From DRQF01 sp964559135 (lineage in GTDB: Bacteria > Planctomycetota > GCA-002687715 > DRQF01), in NCBI GenBank assembly GCA_964559135.1, contig CAZLGG010000015.1, positions 1 through 51,016 on the forward strand: a stretch of 51,016 nucleotides of DNA, in the 5' to 3' direction. A model generated the notes under the pieces. That model saw nothing but the letters and a program-made list of their open reading frames with translations. It was not told the origin of the DNA and made no database searches. Position 1 is the first letter of the stretch. Every line of letters begins with the position of its first letter. A program made the translations under genes and the position numbers. Below, piece after piece: positions 1-7,284 of this stretch.

Positions 1-91
1 CCTCGCGCACCGTCAAGGCGTTCGAGTCGGCCGACCAGATCACTCGCATCAGTTCGAGCTCGAGGTTCGTCAACAGGGTGCGTTTGGCCAT
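1..91 (-). CDS. BlaI/MecI/CopY-family transcriptional repressor, N-terminal fragment
   Basis: The minus strand from ATG at 91 encodes 30 residues before the window edge. They begin MAKRTLLTNLELELMRVIW and continue to an LTVRE segment. This is the start of the winged-helix domain of BlaI/MecI repressors, which typically open with L-T-x-x-E-L-x-x-M-x-x-L/I-W and then T-V-R-E/D. Family members are dimeric repressors, usually inactivated by a BlaR1/M56 membrane protease encoded next door; any such partner would lie outside the window. An AAGGAG Shine-Dalgarno is 8 nt upstream of the ATG. The promoter and a likely autoregulatory operator are described separately. Identity rests on the N-terminus only. 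Confidence 0.8.
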   Translation of the reverse strand, partial: MAKRTLLTNLELELMRVIWSADSNALTVRE

Positions 92-136
92 GAGGCGCTT
101 CTCCTTCGAAGACTCCGGTCCGCGGGGACCCTCTAT

Positions 137-165
137 CTACTAATCTTTTAGGAGTTCGATGTCAA
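137..165 (-). promoter_or_regulatory. Promoter of the BlaI-type repressor
   Basis: On the minus strand a perfect -35 TTGACA (165-160) is followed by a 17-nt spacer and TAGTAG (142-137) as the -10. The predicted start lies about 40 nt upstream of the repressor ATG at 91. The -35 is perfect and the spacing optimal; the -10 is weak. Confidence 0.5.
140..151. promoter_or_regulatory. Candidate BlaI-type operator
   Basis: CTAATCTTTTAG is an inverted repeat with perfect 4-bp arms (CTAA/TTAG) around a 4-bp centre. It overlaps the spacer and -10 of the repressor's own promoter, the usual place for a BlaI/MecI autorepression site. Other BlaI operators are also TA-rich dyads. The inverted repeat is seen; the binding protein is inferred. 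Confidence 0.35.
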
Positions 166-301
166 ACTCTTTCTCGATGGTCGTGTGTTTTTCCCCGCGT
201 GCGGGCCGCCGTGACGAGTCCGTGTAGAAAAAAAGATTGGACTCTTGACCCGGATTCTTCATCCTCGTCCTGGGCCTTGGGGCAAGGATCGAGGAGACGG
301 G

Positions 302-1153
302 ATGTCCGAAACCACACAAACCTCTTTCTCCTGTGACCTCTGCGGAGGCAGGAAGGCTTCCTTTTTTCTCGAAAAAGGAGGCGCCCGGTATCTTCGATGC
401 CCGGAGTGCGATTTCATCTTCAGCGACCAGGGATCGGAGGCCGGCGGGGCCGCCAACCACGCCTATTTCGAGAAGACTCTCTCGACTTACGTCGCCAAGG
501 CCTACAGCACGAAGAAGCAACGGGCCTACCGTGCGAAGCTGAGAGCTTTCGAGCCCTACCGGAAGACAGGGCTCTTTCTGGAGGTGGGCTGCAACGTGGG
601 GGGGCTGCTCTACCAAGCCCGTGAAACGGGTTGGGATGTCCGAGGTGTCGAGCCGGTGGAGTCCTGTGCCCGCTGGGGGCGGGAGCGACACGGCCTCGAC
701 GTTCAGGCCTGTCTCCTCGAGGAGGCGGACCTCGAGGAGGGCGCCTTCGACGTCGTGTATTCCAACGCAGTGCTGGAGCACCTACCCCATCCGGGCCGAG
801 TCATCGAGCGCATGGCGCGTCTCGTCCGGCCGGGCGGCGTCGTTTTCGCGGATACGGTCAACGTCGACTCCTACACCTGGGACTTCGTGGGTGCGGACTG
901 GAAACTCGTGGATCCCCAGGTCCACCTGTGCTTGTACACTCCGCGGACCCTACGTCGCTATTGCGAGGATGCCGGCCTTCGCGTGGTGAAGATCTCGACC
1001 CACGGTGTGCGATTCCGGCCCAACCACGCCCCGGCCCTCAGCGGCGGGGCCAGGCTCATGGAAGAGATGCGAAAACTCCCATGGAGCCTCAGAACTCGCT
1101 ACAGTCTACGGGGAGACAGCATTGCGGTCCTGGCTGAGCGACCGGCGAACTGA
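302..1153 (+). CDS. Zinc-ribbon class I SAM-dependent methyltransferase
   Basis: A 283-residue protein. An N-terminal zinc ribbon has two CxxC knuckles (C11/C14 and C33/C36), followed by a Rossmann methyltransferase of the Methyltransf_23 type. The SAM-binding motif I (LEVGCNVGGLL) lies near residue 90, and a motif-IV-like segment (DVVYSNAVLEHLPHP) follows. This architecture is common in methyltransferases acting on sugar nucleotides, lipids or polyketide-like substrates, often in surface-glycan clusters; the substrate here is unknown. ATG 302 is preferred to an upstream in-frame start at 245 because GAGGAG lies 6-7 nt before it and the protein then begins just ahead of the zinc ribbon. It stands alone between the BlaI-type gene and the sigma operon. 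Confidence 0.8.
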   Translation: MSETTQTSFSCDLCGGRKASFFLEKGGARYLRCPECDFIFSDQGSEAGGAANHAYFEKTLSTYVAKAYSTKKQRAYRAKLRAFEPYRKTGLFLEVGCNVGGLLYQARETGWDVRGVEPVESCARWGRERHGLDVQACLLEEADLEEGAFDVVYSNAVLEHLPHPGRVIERMARLVRPGGVVFADTVNVDSYTWDFVGADWKLVDPQVHLCLYTPRTLRRYCEDAGLRVVKISTHGVRFRPNHAPALSGGARLMEEMRKLPWSLRTRYSLRGDSIAVLAERPAN

Positions 1154-1224
1154 ACAGAGATGATCGTCCGCTGCCCCGATTTCGAAACCCGGGGCGGGTC
1201 GGCGACGTGTGAACGGGGGAGCCC

Positions 1225-1234
1225 GGAGGGAGGT
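1225..1234 (+). promoter_or_regulatory. Strong Shine-Dalgarno facing an AUC codon (sigma-factor start)
   Basis: GGAGGGAGGT is one of the strongest ribosome-binding sites in the window. It lies 5 nt before an in-frame ATC at 1240, but 26 nt before the first TTG (1261) and 29 nt before the GTG (1264) of the sigma-factor frame. No ATG, GTG or TTG occurs between the upstream in-frame stop (1210-1212) and 1261. This suggests initiation at or near AUC 1240. Confidence 0.5.
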
Positions 1235-1260
1235 CCGTCATCGACACCACGTTCGAATCC

Positions 1261-1731
1261 TTGGTGCGAATCCACGGTCCCCGGGTCCACGGGCTCTTAC
1301 GCCGTCTGCTGGAACGGGAAGAAGACGTCCAGGACGTCTATCAGGAGACTTGGTTCGCGCTATGGAAGGCCATGATCCGCTTGCAGCTCAATCGGGACCC
1401 CTGGCCCTTCATCCGGAAGACAGCGGTCCGCAAGGGCATCGATCGGCTTCGTCGCCGCGCACGCAGTCAAGAGATTCCTTGTGCGTTCGAGACCGAGCCG
1501 AAAGCTCCCTCACGTACGTACGGCGAAGAGGTGGATCTCGGAATTCTGCCACGGGAAGAGCGGGCCTGTCTCGTGCTCTACTTCTGGGAGTCCTGCACCG
1601 TCAAGGAGATTTCGGCCGCCCTGGATGTCCCACCGGGAACCGTCAAGACATGGATGTTTCGGGCTCGCGCGAAGCTGCGGAGGCACATTCTCAGGAATCG
1701 ATCACGGACGTCCGAGGAGGGCTGCTCATGA
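1261..1731 (+). CDS. RNA polymerase sigma factor, ECF (sigma-70 family)
   Basis: At least 156 residues. Region 2 is recognisable in EEDVQDVYQETWFALWKAM, and region 4 in a helix-turn-helix segment (VKEISAALDVPPGTVKTWMFRARAKLRRH). These are the -10 and -35 recognition domains of extracytoplasmic-function sigma factors. The coordinates use the first conventional start, TTG 1261. The ribosome-binding site, and the residues IDTTFESL that extend region 2 in the usual family pattern, argue that the protein really begins at ATC 1240. The stop overlaps the next ATG (ATGA at 1728-1731). The third gene of the operon encodes a zinc-type anti-sigma factor, the likely regulator. Target promoters are unknown; the operon may be autoregulated. 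Confidence 0.88.
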   Translation: MVRIHGPRVHGLLRRLLEREEDVQDVYQETWFALWKAMIRLQLNRDPWPFIRKTAVRKGIDRLRRRARSQEIPCAFETEPKAPSRTYGEEVDLGILPREERACLVLYFWESCTVKEISAALDVPPGTVKTWMFRARAKLRRHILRNRSRTSEEGCS

Positions 1732-2945
1732 GAGATCGATTCCACTTCGGCCCGTTGCGGCTCGTTCTCGCGATCCTGATTCTCGTCGTCTCCATACCGG
1801 CCCAGGTTGATACCCAATCCCCCGGTCGCGGGGAAATCGCCGGGATCGCTCCGGGCGTCAGTCGCTTGCGGACGCCTTTGAGGGTTCGGGCCGCCGTGGA
1901 ACTCGAAGACCGTTCCCGATTGACCCTCGGACCGGAGAGTTTCTTGGAACACTGGCTCGTCAGCGACCTCGCGGGCCACATCCCAGGTGTACAGTCGGTG
2001 GAGATCCTGGAGCGCGTCTTGGCGCGCTCGGATTCCATGGGCATCGCCGCGACCTCGGAGCGGATCGTGGAGGTGACGGGCCAGGACACGGCGGTGAAGG
2101 AGGCGGCTCGTCTCATCCGCGGTCTCGTGACCCGACAGGGGCCGCGTCTCAAGGCCGAGATCTGGATCGTCCATCACCGTGTCGGAGCCGCCGCCGCCGC
2201 CGAGGTCCTCGAGACGCTCACGTCGCGGGCTTTCGAGCGCCGCCTCGACGAACTTGCCCGTGCGGCGGACGTCGTGGTCGATGAGCCCCTCGGCCTGGAG
2301 TTCGCGTCCGGGCGCGAGGCGGTCTTGCGCACCGGCACCCGGAAGAACTACGTCAAAGACTATGAACTCGTGACGTCGGGAGCGGCCGAGGTCTTCCAAC
2401 CCGTCATCTCGAGCTATGAGGTCGGGCGGAATATCCGAGCCGCGGGGCTTCTGCTCGGGCGTCGAGGCGGGATGGCCGTTTCTCTCGATCTGGAATTCAC
2501 CGTCGCAACGGGGAAACCCATCCTTTGGTCTGCGAAGGTGGGGCGCCGCAACCGCACCCTCACCATGGAGCGGCCGCGAATTCGTCGGATAACTTGGCAT
2601 AGCGGTGTCCTGAGCTTGGGCGCCGACGAAGTGGGATTCCGTGCGTTGGATCTGCCGGCCCTCGCGGGGGCCGAGAGTGGCGGACGGTTGGAAGTTCTTT
2701 GTCGTTTTCATCCGGTGGCTCTGGCGACCCCCGGGCGTCGAGGAGTCGTGCAGGGTTACGATCGCCAAGCCGGACTCGCCATCGTCCTTGGGCCGAGCGA
2801 GACGCCTTTCGAGGTCGGCGACGAAATCCGTCTCGTGCGCGGGAAGCAGATTATCGGGGGAGGCCTGGTTCATGAGGTCTTCGGGCCTCTCTTCACGGTC
2901 CGCGTGACGCGAGGTCGGGTTCGGTCGGGAGATGAAGTCCAATGA
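1728..2945 (+). CDS. Exported protein A of the sigma/anti-sigma operon, with SH3-like barrel C-terminus
   Basis: 405 residues with a signal peptide (hydrophobic segment about 12-25, ending IPAQ). Residues about 100-150 contain a V-x-V-x-G-x-D-x-x-V-x-x-A-x-x-L-I pattern followed by a K-A-E-I-W-I-V strand, like the N1-type domains of secretins. The C-terminal ~85 residues (GVVQGYDRQAGLAIVLG onwards, ending in R-x-G-D-E-V) look like the small beta-barrel at the end of FlgT-like proteins. This part and about 170 preceding residues are paralogous to the protein at 3439-4605. No enzymatic motif is seen. It is probably periplasmic or envelope-bound. Function unknown; the domain comparisons are by eye. 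Confidence 0.7.
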   Translation: MRDRFHFGPLRLVLAILILVVSIPAQVDTQSPGRGEIAGIAPGVSRLRTPLRVRAAVELEDRSRLTLGPESFLEHWLVSDLAGHIPGVQSVEILERVLARSDSMGIAATSERIVEVTGQDTAVKEAARLIRGLVTRQGPRLKAEIWIVHHRVGAAAAAEVLETLTSRAFERRLDELARAADVVVDEPLGLEFASGREAVLRTGTRKNYVKDYELVTSGAAEVFQPVISSYEVGRNIRAAGLLLGRRGGMAVSLDLEFTVATGKPILWSAKVGRRNRTLTMERPRIRRITWHSGVLSLGADEVGFRALDLPALAGAESGGRLEVLCRFHPVALATPGRRGVVQGYDRQAGLAIVLGPSETPFEVGDEIRLVRGKQIIGGGLVHEVFGPLFTVRVTRGRVRSGDEVQ

Positions 2946-3442
2946 CGGCGTTTGGAGAACATCGTCAGGGGGCCGACTCACCCCGCGCCCAGGGCTGCGG
3001 GGATGTCGAGGCTTGGGTGCGCGGCGAACGGTCCGAGCATGGAGACGATGCCGTCTTCGAGCTGCACCTCGAGTCCTGCACGTCCTGTCGGGGACGATTC
3101 CTGGAGATTCGTGCCCTCATGGCCGCCAAGCCGGCCGTCGACGGGCCCTTCGTCGGCCCTCCCGTTCCCGTGACGGTGTGGCGCCCGCGCGTTCGGGATC
3201 TGGCGGTCGCGGCGGTCCTTCTCGGGGTGCTTGTGGGGAGCGCGACGTGGCAGGGGGCTTCCCTTTCCGTGGCCGAGTCGGCCCCGGCGCCGCCGATTGT
3301 CGGGCGTCCCGTGACGCCGGCCTCGGTGCGCGTGGAGCAGCAACGCAGAGGTTTCGGCGAAAGACGGTTTGCTTCCCTCGTTCAAAGCGGTCCTGTTCTT
3401 CCCGCGCGACGCCGTCGCGCGATGCGGTGGGAATCTCCGTGA
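2942..3442 (+). CDS. Putative zinc-binding anti-sigma factor with one membrane span
   Basis: 166 residues. Near residues 42-49 lies H-x3-C-x2-C (HLESCTSC), the signature of the ZAS anti-sigma domain, which holds an ECF sigma factor in the cytoplasm. One hydrophobic segment at about 85-103 is the likely transmembrane helix, followed by a short, basic, Ala/Pro-rich periplasmic tail of about 60 residues. The start overlaps the stop of the preceding gene (ATGA) and its own stop overlaps the next start (GTGA), so it is translationally coupled on both sides. The unusual placement, two genes after its sigma factor and flanked by two paralogous exported proteins, suggests those proteins transmit or receive the signal. 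Confidence 0.72.
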   Translation: MTAFGEHRQGADSPRAQGCGDVEAWVRGERSEHGDDAVFELHLESCTSCRGRFLEIRALMAAKPAVDGPFVGPPVPVTVWRPRVRDLAVAAVLLGVLVGSATWQGASLSVAESAPAPPIVGRPVTPASVRVEQQRRGFGERRFASLVQSGPVLPARRRRAMRWESP

Positions 3443-4605
3443 AGCGTTCGGCACCCTTTTTCGTCGCCGTCGCTCTGTTCGCCGTCACGCTTGCCGGACC
3501 GGTTCTCGGCCAGGTGGCGCCCCGCCGAAAGGTCTATTTCGGACCTCCCGAGACGACGACGACGGAGGCCAGCTCGGACCCCGCGGGTCTCTTCGGCGGG
3601 TGGTTGCGAGGAGCACTTCTCCGTCGTTTTCCTGCCCTCGTCTCCGTCAACCTCTTCTCGGAATCGGTCCGTCGTTCCGACGGCCGAGGCGTCGTGAGAA
3701 CGACGCGTCGCGGTGTGGAACTCGTCGGCCCGACGAAGGAGTTGTCGCGTGCGGCGCAATGGAGTCTGCAACTCGTCGAGAGCCGTGCGATCGACGTCGT
3801 CTGGACGGTCCGGCTGTTCCAAGGCCCGGTGGATGCCTTGGGCGAGACATCCCCCACGATGTCGGTCGAGGCGCTCGGGCGCGATGCAGCCGAAGATCTG
3901 TCCGCGGCTCTGTTGCGACGGGGTGTCGTCGAGACTCATCGAGCGAGATTCTCCGGCAAGACCTGCACCGACCTGCGGGTCTTGGCCCTCGAGCCCCTGT
4001 CCTATGTCAAGAGCTGGCGGTGGGCGACACTCCCATCGGGAGATCTCGCGGTGCCGGAAGTGGGGACGATTCACGAAGGGCTCCAAGGCTGGCTCGCGTT
4101 GGCGTTGCTGCCCGGCGGCAAGGAGATGGCGGTCACGGCCGATCTGGGCCTGGGCGTCCTGGAGCGCCCGCTCGCCCGGCGTGAGGTCGTTCTTGCGGAT
4201 GGCCGCCCGAGGTGGATCGATCTGCCGGCCATGGGCACCTCGCGATGGAGCGTCGACGAATTGGTGCTCGGCGTGGACGAGATCGGCTTCGTCGTGAAGG
4301 GTTTTCCGTCTCCGGGCCGGCCGGAGGGGAGGGGGGCGCGGACGCGGCGCTGGCTCCTCGTGGAGTTGGAGGTCGTCTCGCCGCCGCCCGCCACGCTCCT
4401 CGGCGGAGTCCTCGGCGTCGACCGGGATCAAGGGCTGGCATTCGTCCGCGGACTCGGCGATCAGGAGTGCCAGCCGGGGCAGACCGTGCGATTCCTCCGC
4501 GATGGTCGTGTCGTCGGGCGAGGGGAAATCCTCGAAATCATGGGACAACTCGTCACTGTCCGGGTCGGAGGAGGGGCGGTGCGACGAGGGGATGCCCTGC
4601 GTTGA
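3439..4605 (+). CDS. Exported protein B of the sigma/anti-sigma operon, paralogue of protein A
   Basis: 388 residues from GTG 3439, which overlaps the anti-sigma stop. A clear signal peptide (KRSAPFFVAVALFAVTLAGPVLGQ) is present. From about residue 190 onward it aligns by eye with protein A: a YVK segment, an EMAV-type strand, an LGVDEIGF block against LGADEVGF, and the C-terminal barrel (GVLGVDRDQGLAFVRG, ending RRGDAL). The N-terminal third differs and lacks the secretin-like pattern. No catalytic motif is seen. The two proteins may form a hetero-complex in the envelope. It is the last gene of the operon; the next gene is convergent. Confidence 0.7.
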   Translation: MKRSAPFFVAVALFAVTLAGPVLGQVAPRRKVYFGPPETTTTEASSDPAGLFGGWLRGALLRRFPALVSVNLFSESVRRSDGRGVVRTTRRGVELVGPTKELSRAAQWSLQLVESRAIDVVWTVRLFQGPVDALGETSPTMSVEALGRDAAEDLSAALLRRGVVETHRARFSGKTCTDLRVLALEPLSYVKSWRWATLPSGDLAVPEVGTIHEGLQGWLALALLPGGKEMAVTADLGLGVLERPLARREVVLADGRPRWIDLPAMGTSRWSVDELVLGVDEIGFVVKGFPSPGRPEGRGARTRRWLLVELEVVSPPPATLLGGVLGVDRDQGLAFVRGLGDQECQPGQTVRFLRDGRVVGRGEILEIMGQLVTVRVGGGAVRRGDALR

Positions 4606-4622
4606 TCCCCGTGGTGGGTGTC

Positions 4623-4970
4623 TCAGTCGCGTGACCGTTCCGGGCCCCAGAGGTAAAAACGGGAGCCGTCGGGACCTTCGTACCAGACGATTCTTTGCCC
4701 TCCGATGTGCTCCGTGGCCCTTGTTCGAGCGCCGAGTTCCCGCAGTTGGCGTTCGAGATCCGGGTTTCCCCGTAGTCCCACGGAGCCTCCGTCGCCGGCC
4801 CAGGAGCTTTTCCCCCGCCGGAGGGCCAGCCGCTCCCCGGTGTCCAGACGCAGTTCGGCCCAGTCGGGCGGTGTGTGGAAAGAGACCCTGAAGCCCGGGA
4901 GCGCCCCCCAGAATTCCAGCGAGGCCTCCAGGTCCGCGACGATGAGAGTGGGCGTGAGAGATCGAATCAT
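4623..4970 (-). CDS. VOC (glyoxalase/bleomycin resistance) family protein
   Basis: 115 residues, the usual length of a one-domain vicinal-oxygen-chelate protein made of two beta-alpha-beta-beta-beta modules. It begins MIRSLTPTLIVADLEASLEFW, the standard family opening, and ends with a GPDGSRFYLW strand, the standard second-module ending. Family members bind a metal and act on small molecules (glyoxalases, dioxygenases, antibiotic-binding proteins); the substrate cannot be assigned. It is transcribed divergently from the aminotransferase operon through a compact shared promoter region. Confidence 0.8.
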   Translation of the reverse strand: MIRSLTPTLIVADLEASLEFWGALPGFRVSFHTPPDWAELRLDTGERLALRRGKSSWAGDGGSVGLRGNPDLERQLRELGARTRATEHIGGQRIVWYEGPDGSRFYLWGPERSRD

Positions 4971-4983
4971 CCAGGCCCTCGCG

Positions 4984-5012
4984 TTGACGCTCGTGGGGGG
5001 ACTCCTTAAGGT
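4984..5012 (+). promoter_or_regulatory. Promoter of the aminotransferase operon
   Basis: TTGACG (4984-4989), a 17-nt spacer and TAAGGT (5007-5012). The predicted start lies about 60 nt before the aminotransferase ATG. The -35 sits inside GCGTTGACGC (4981-4990), one arm of a perfect 10-bp inverted repeat whose other arm is at 5031-5040. Confidence 0.55.
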
Positions 5013-5037
5013 TCCGTCGTCGGAGGCGTCGCGTCAA
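5009..5037 (-). promoter_or_regulatory. Opposing promoter for the VOC gene
   Basis: The minus strand has TTGACG (5037-5032) and, after 17 nt, GAACCT (5014-5009). The -35 is good; the -10 is weak. It faces the plus-strand promoter, and the two -10 boxes share 4 bp, so both probably cannot be open at once. Confidence 0.35.
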
Positions 5038-5080
5038 CGCCCCTCTTGCCATGCAACTCCCTGAATCCTGGAGGCCTACG

Positions 5081-6250
5081 ATGATTCGCCTGGCAGACCG
5101 TATGAATCGCCTCGGCACGGAAAGCGCATTCGAGGTTCTGGCCCGCGCCAAGGCTCTCGAGGCGGAAGGCCGTTCCGTCGTGCACCTGGAAATCGGGGAG
5201 CCGGATTTCGACACGCCTGAGAATGTCGTCGAGGCCGGAGTGAAAGCCCTCCGCGAGGGTTGGACCCACTACGGCCCCGCGGCCGGGTTGCCCCAACTGC
5301 GGGAGGCCGTCGCCTGCGAGATGAAGAAGACTCGCGGCATCGACGTGGGGCCCGACAACGTCGTCGTCTTTCCCGGTGGGAAGCCTTGCATGTCCTACCT
5401 CATGGAGGCGATGATTCAGGAGGGCGACGATGTCATCTATCCGAATCCGGGCTTCCCGATCTACGAGTCGATGATCGAATTCACCGGCGGCCGTGCCGTC
5501 CCGTTGCCGCTTCTCGAGGAGAAGGATTTCGAGTTCGACGCCGCCACCGTGGCGGATCTGATCACGCCTCGTACACGCCTGATCATCCTGAACTCCCCTT
5601 GCAATCCGACGGGCGGAGTCCTCTCCCGGGATCTTCTCGAGGCCGTGGCCGAGATCGCCAAGGAGAAAGACGTCTTCGTCCTGTCCGACGAGATCTACTC
5701 CCGCATCCTCTACGGGGAGGATTTCTTCTCGATCACCCAAGTGCCGGGCATGCTCGAGAGGACCTGCATCCTCGACGGTTTCAGCAAGACCTACTCGATG
5801 ACGGGCTGGAGGATGGGCTACGGGGTCATGCCGGTCGAGTTGGCCGAGCGGATCACCCAGATCGCGATCAACTACAATTCCTGCACGGCTTCGTTTTCCC
5901 AGATCGCCGGCGTGGAAGCTCTGACCGGCGACCAGACCGCCGTGACGAAGATGGTGGAGTCCTTCGACCGCCGAAGAAAACTCATCGTCGACGGGTTGAA
6001 CGCTCTGCCCGGCGTGAGCTGTCGGATGCCCCGCGGTGCGTTCTACGTCTTCCCGAACATCCGCGAGACGGGCCTTGGAGCCAAGGAACTCTCCCGTCGT
6101 CTGCTCGATGAAGCCGGCGTCGCCGTTCTTCCGGGAACGGCGTTCGGCGCCCACGGAGAGGGATACCTCCGCCTCTCCTTCGCCAACTCGGAGGAGAACA
6201 TCGATGAGGCCCTGCGCCGGATGGGTGAATTCCTGAAGGCGAACGCATGA
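5081..6250 (+). CDS. Class I/II PLP-dependent aminotransferase
   Basis: 389 residues of the fold-type I aspartate-aminotransferase family (subgroup I-gamma style). Visible motifs are GEPDFDTPENV near the N-terminus, NSPCNPTGG (N-x-P-x-N-P-T-G), DEIYS, and SKTYSMTGWRMGY, in which K236 is the Schiff-base lysine. It transfers an amino group from an amino acid to a 2-oxo acid; the exact substrates are not predictable. ATG 5081 is chosen over the in-frame ATG at 5051 because GGAGG lies about 7 nt before it and the extra N-terminus matches nothing in the family. It is the first gene of a coupled run with threonine aldolase, phosphohexomutase and larC. Confidence 0.88.
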   Translation: MIRLADRMNRLGTESAFEVLARAKALEAEGRSVVHLEIGEPDFDTPENVVEAGVKALREGWTHYGPAAGLPQLREAVACEMKKTRGIDVGPDNVVVFPGGKPCMSYLMEAMIQEGDDVIYPNPGFPIYESMIEFTGGRAVPLPLLEEKDFEFDAATVADLITPRTRLIILNSPCNPTGGVLSRDLLEAVAEIAKEKDVFVLSDEIYSRILYGEDFFSITQVPGMLERTCILDGFSKTYSMTGWRMGYGVMPVELAERITQIAINYNSCTASFSQIAGVEALTGDQTAVTKMVESFDRRRKLIVDGLNALPGVSCRMPRGAFYVFPNIRETGLGAKELSRRLLDEAGVAVLPGTAFGAHGEGYLRLSFANSEENIDEALRRMGEFLKANA

Positions 6251-7284
6251 AGGGGCGCGACGTCGCGGATTTCAGGTCGGACACCGTTACGCACCCGACT
6301 CCCGCCATGCGTGAGGCGATGGCGACGGCTCCCCTGGGTGACGATGTCTTCGGTGACGATCCCACCGTACGCGCACTGGAGGTCTATGCCGCGGACCTCT
6401 TCGGCAAGGAGCGAGCCATTTACTTGCCTTCCGGCACGATGGCGAATCAGGTCGCGGCGCGGGTCCATACGCGGCGGGGCAACGAGGTCATCCTGGAGGC
6501 GGGATCGCACACGTTCTTCTTCGAGCAGGGCGGGTTGGCGGCTTTGAGCGGGTTGCAGGCCAGACCGCTCGCGGGGGAGCGGGGGCGCATTCCCATCGAG
6601 GATTTGGAAGCGGCGATCCGCACGGACAACGAGCATTTTCCCGTCACGTCGCTGATCGTTCTCGAGAATACCCACAACATGGCGGGGGGCACGGTGCTGC
6701 CCTTGGACTATCTGCGTGAGGTGCGGGAACTGACGCGACGCCACGGCATCAAGTTTCATCTGGACGGTGCGCGCATCTGCAATGCCGAGGCGGCCACGGG
6801 GATTCGACTCAGCGATTGGGCGGCGACGGCCGACACGGTCTCCTGCTGTCTGTCGAAGGGGCTCTCCGCTCCCATCGGGACCGTTCTCGTGGGCGACGAC
6901 GCGGTCATTCGAGAAGCGCGACGCGTCCGGAAGCTCTTCGGCGGCGGAATGCGGCAGGTCGGCATCATCGCGGCGGCGGGGCTCGTGGCGCTCCGTGACA
7001 TGCGCGGGCGTTTGGTGGAGGACCACCGTCGCGCCAAGATTCTGGCGGAAGGATTGAACGCGAAGCCGGGACTCGCGGCGGAGGAACCCGAGACGAATCT
7101 CGTATACGTGGACACGCCGACGGGGAAGGCTTCCGCTGTCGCGGCCCGATTCGCGGAGGACAACGTGCTCTGCATCCCGATCGGCCCCAGTCGCGTGAGA
7201 TTCGTGACCCACAACGACGTCGACGACGACGACGTACAGCGCGCCCTGGCCGTGGCGTTGAGCGAAGAGGAATTCCAATCATGA
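6247..7284 (+). CDS. ltaE: Low-specificity L-threonine aldolase
   Basis: 345 residues, normal for the family. The N-terminus carries D-F-R-S-D-T-V-T and later GDDVFGDDPTV, both characteristic of threonine aldolases. HLDGARICNA holds the cofactor-binding aspartate, and CLSKGLSAPIG holds the PLP lysine K204. It cleaves L-threonine/allo-threonine to glycine and acetaldehyde, possibly with broader beta-hydroxy amino acid specificity, in the cytoplasm. Its start overlaps the aminotransferase stop (ATGA) and its stop overlaps the next start (ATGA), so it is translationally coupled on both sides. Confidence 0.9.
   Translation: MKGRDVADFRSDTVTHPTPAMREAMATAPLGDDVFGDDPTVRALEVYAADLFGKERAIYLPSGTMANQVAARVHTRRGNEVILEAGSHTFFFEQGGLAALSGLQARPLAGERGRIPIEDLEAAIRTDNEHFPVTSLIVLENTHNMAGGTVLPLDYLREVRELTRRHGIKFHLDGARICNAEAATGIRLSDWAATADTVSCCLSKGLSAPIGTVLVGDDAVIREARRVRKLFGGGMRQVGIIAAAGLVALRDMRGRLVEDHRRAKILAEGLNAKPGLAAEEPETNLVYVDTPTGKASAVAARFAEDNVLCIPIGPSRVRFVTHNDVDDDDVQRALAVALSEEEFQS

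Noticed and set aside
1578..2981. Long minus-strand frame opposite the sigma operon (467 codons), and similar antisense frames at 3382-5214, 6756-8618 and 21555-23960.
   Set aside because: High-G+C codon bias creates long antisense frames. These are Arg/Pro/His-rich, match no family, and oppose well-supported genes.
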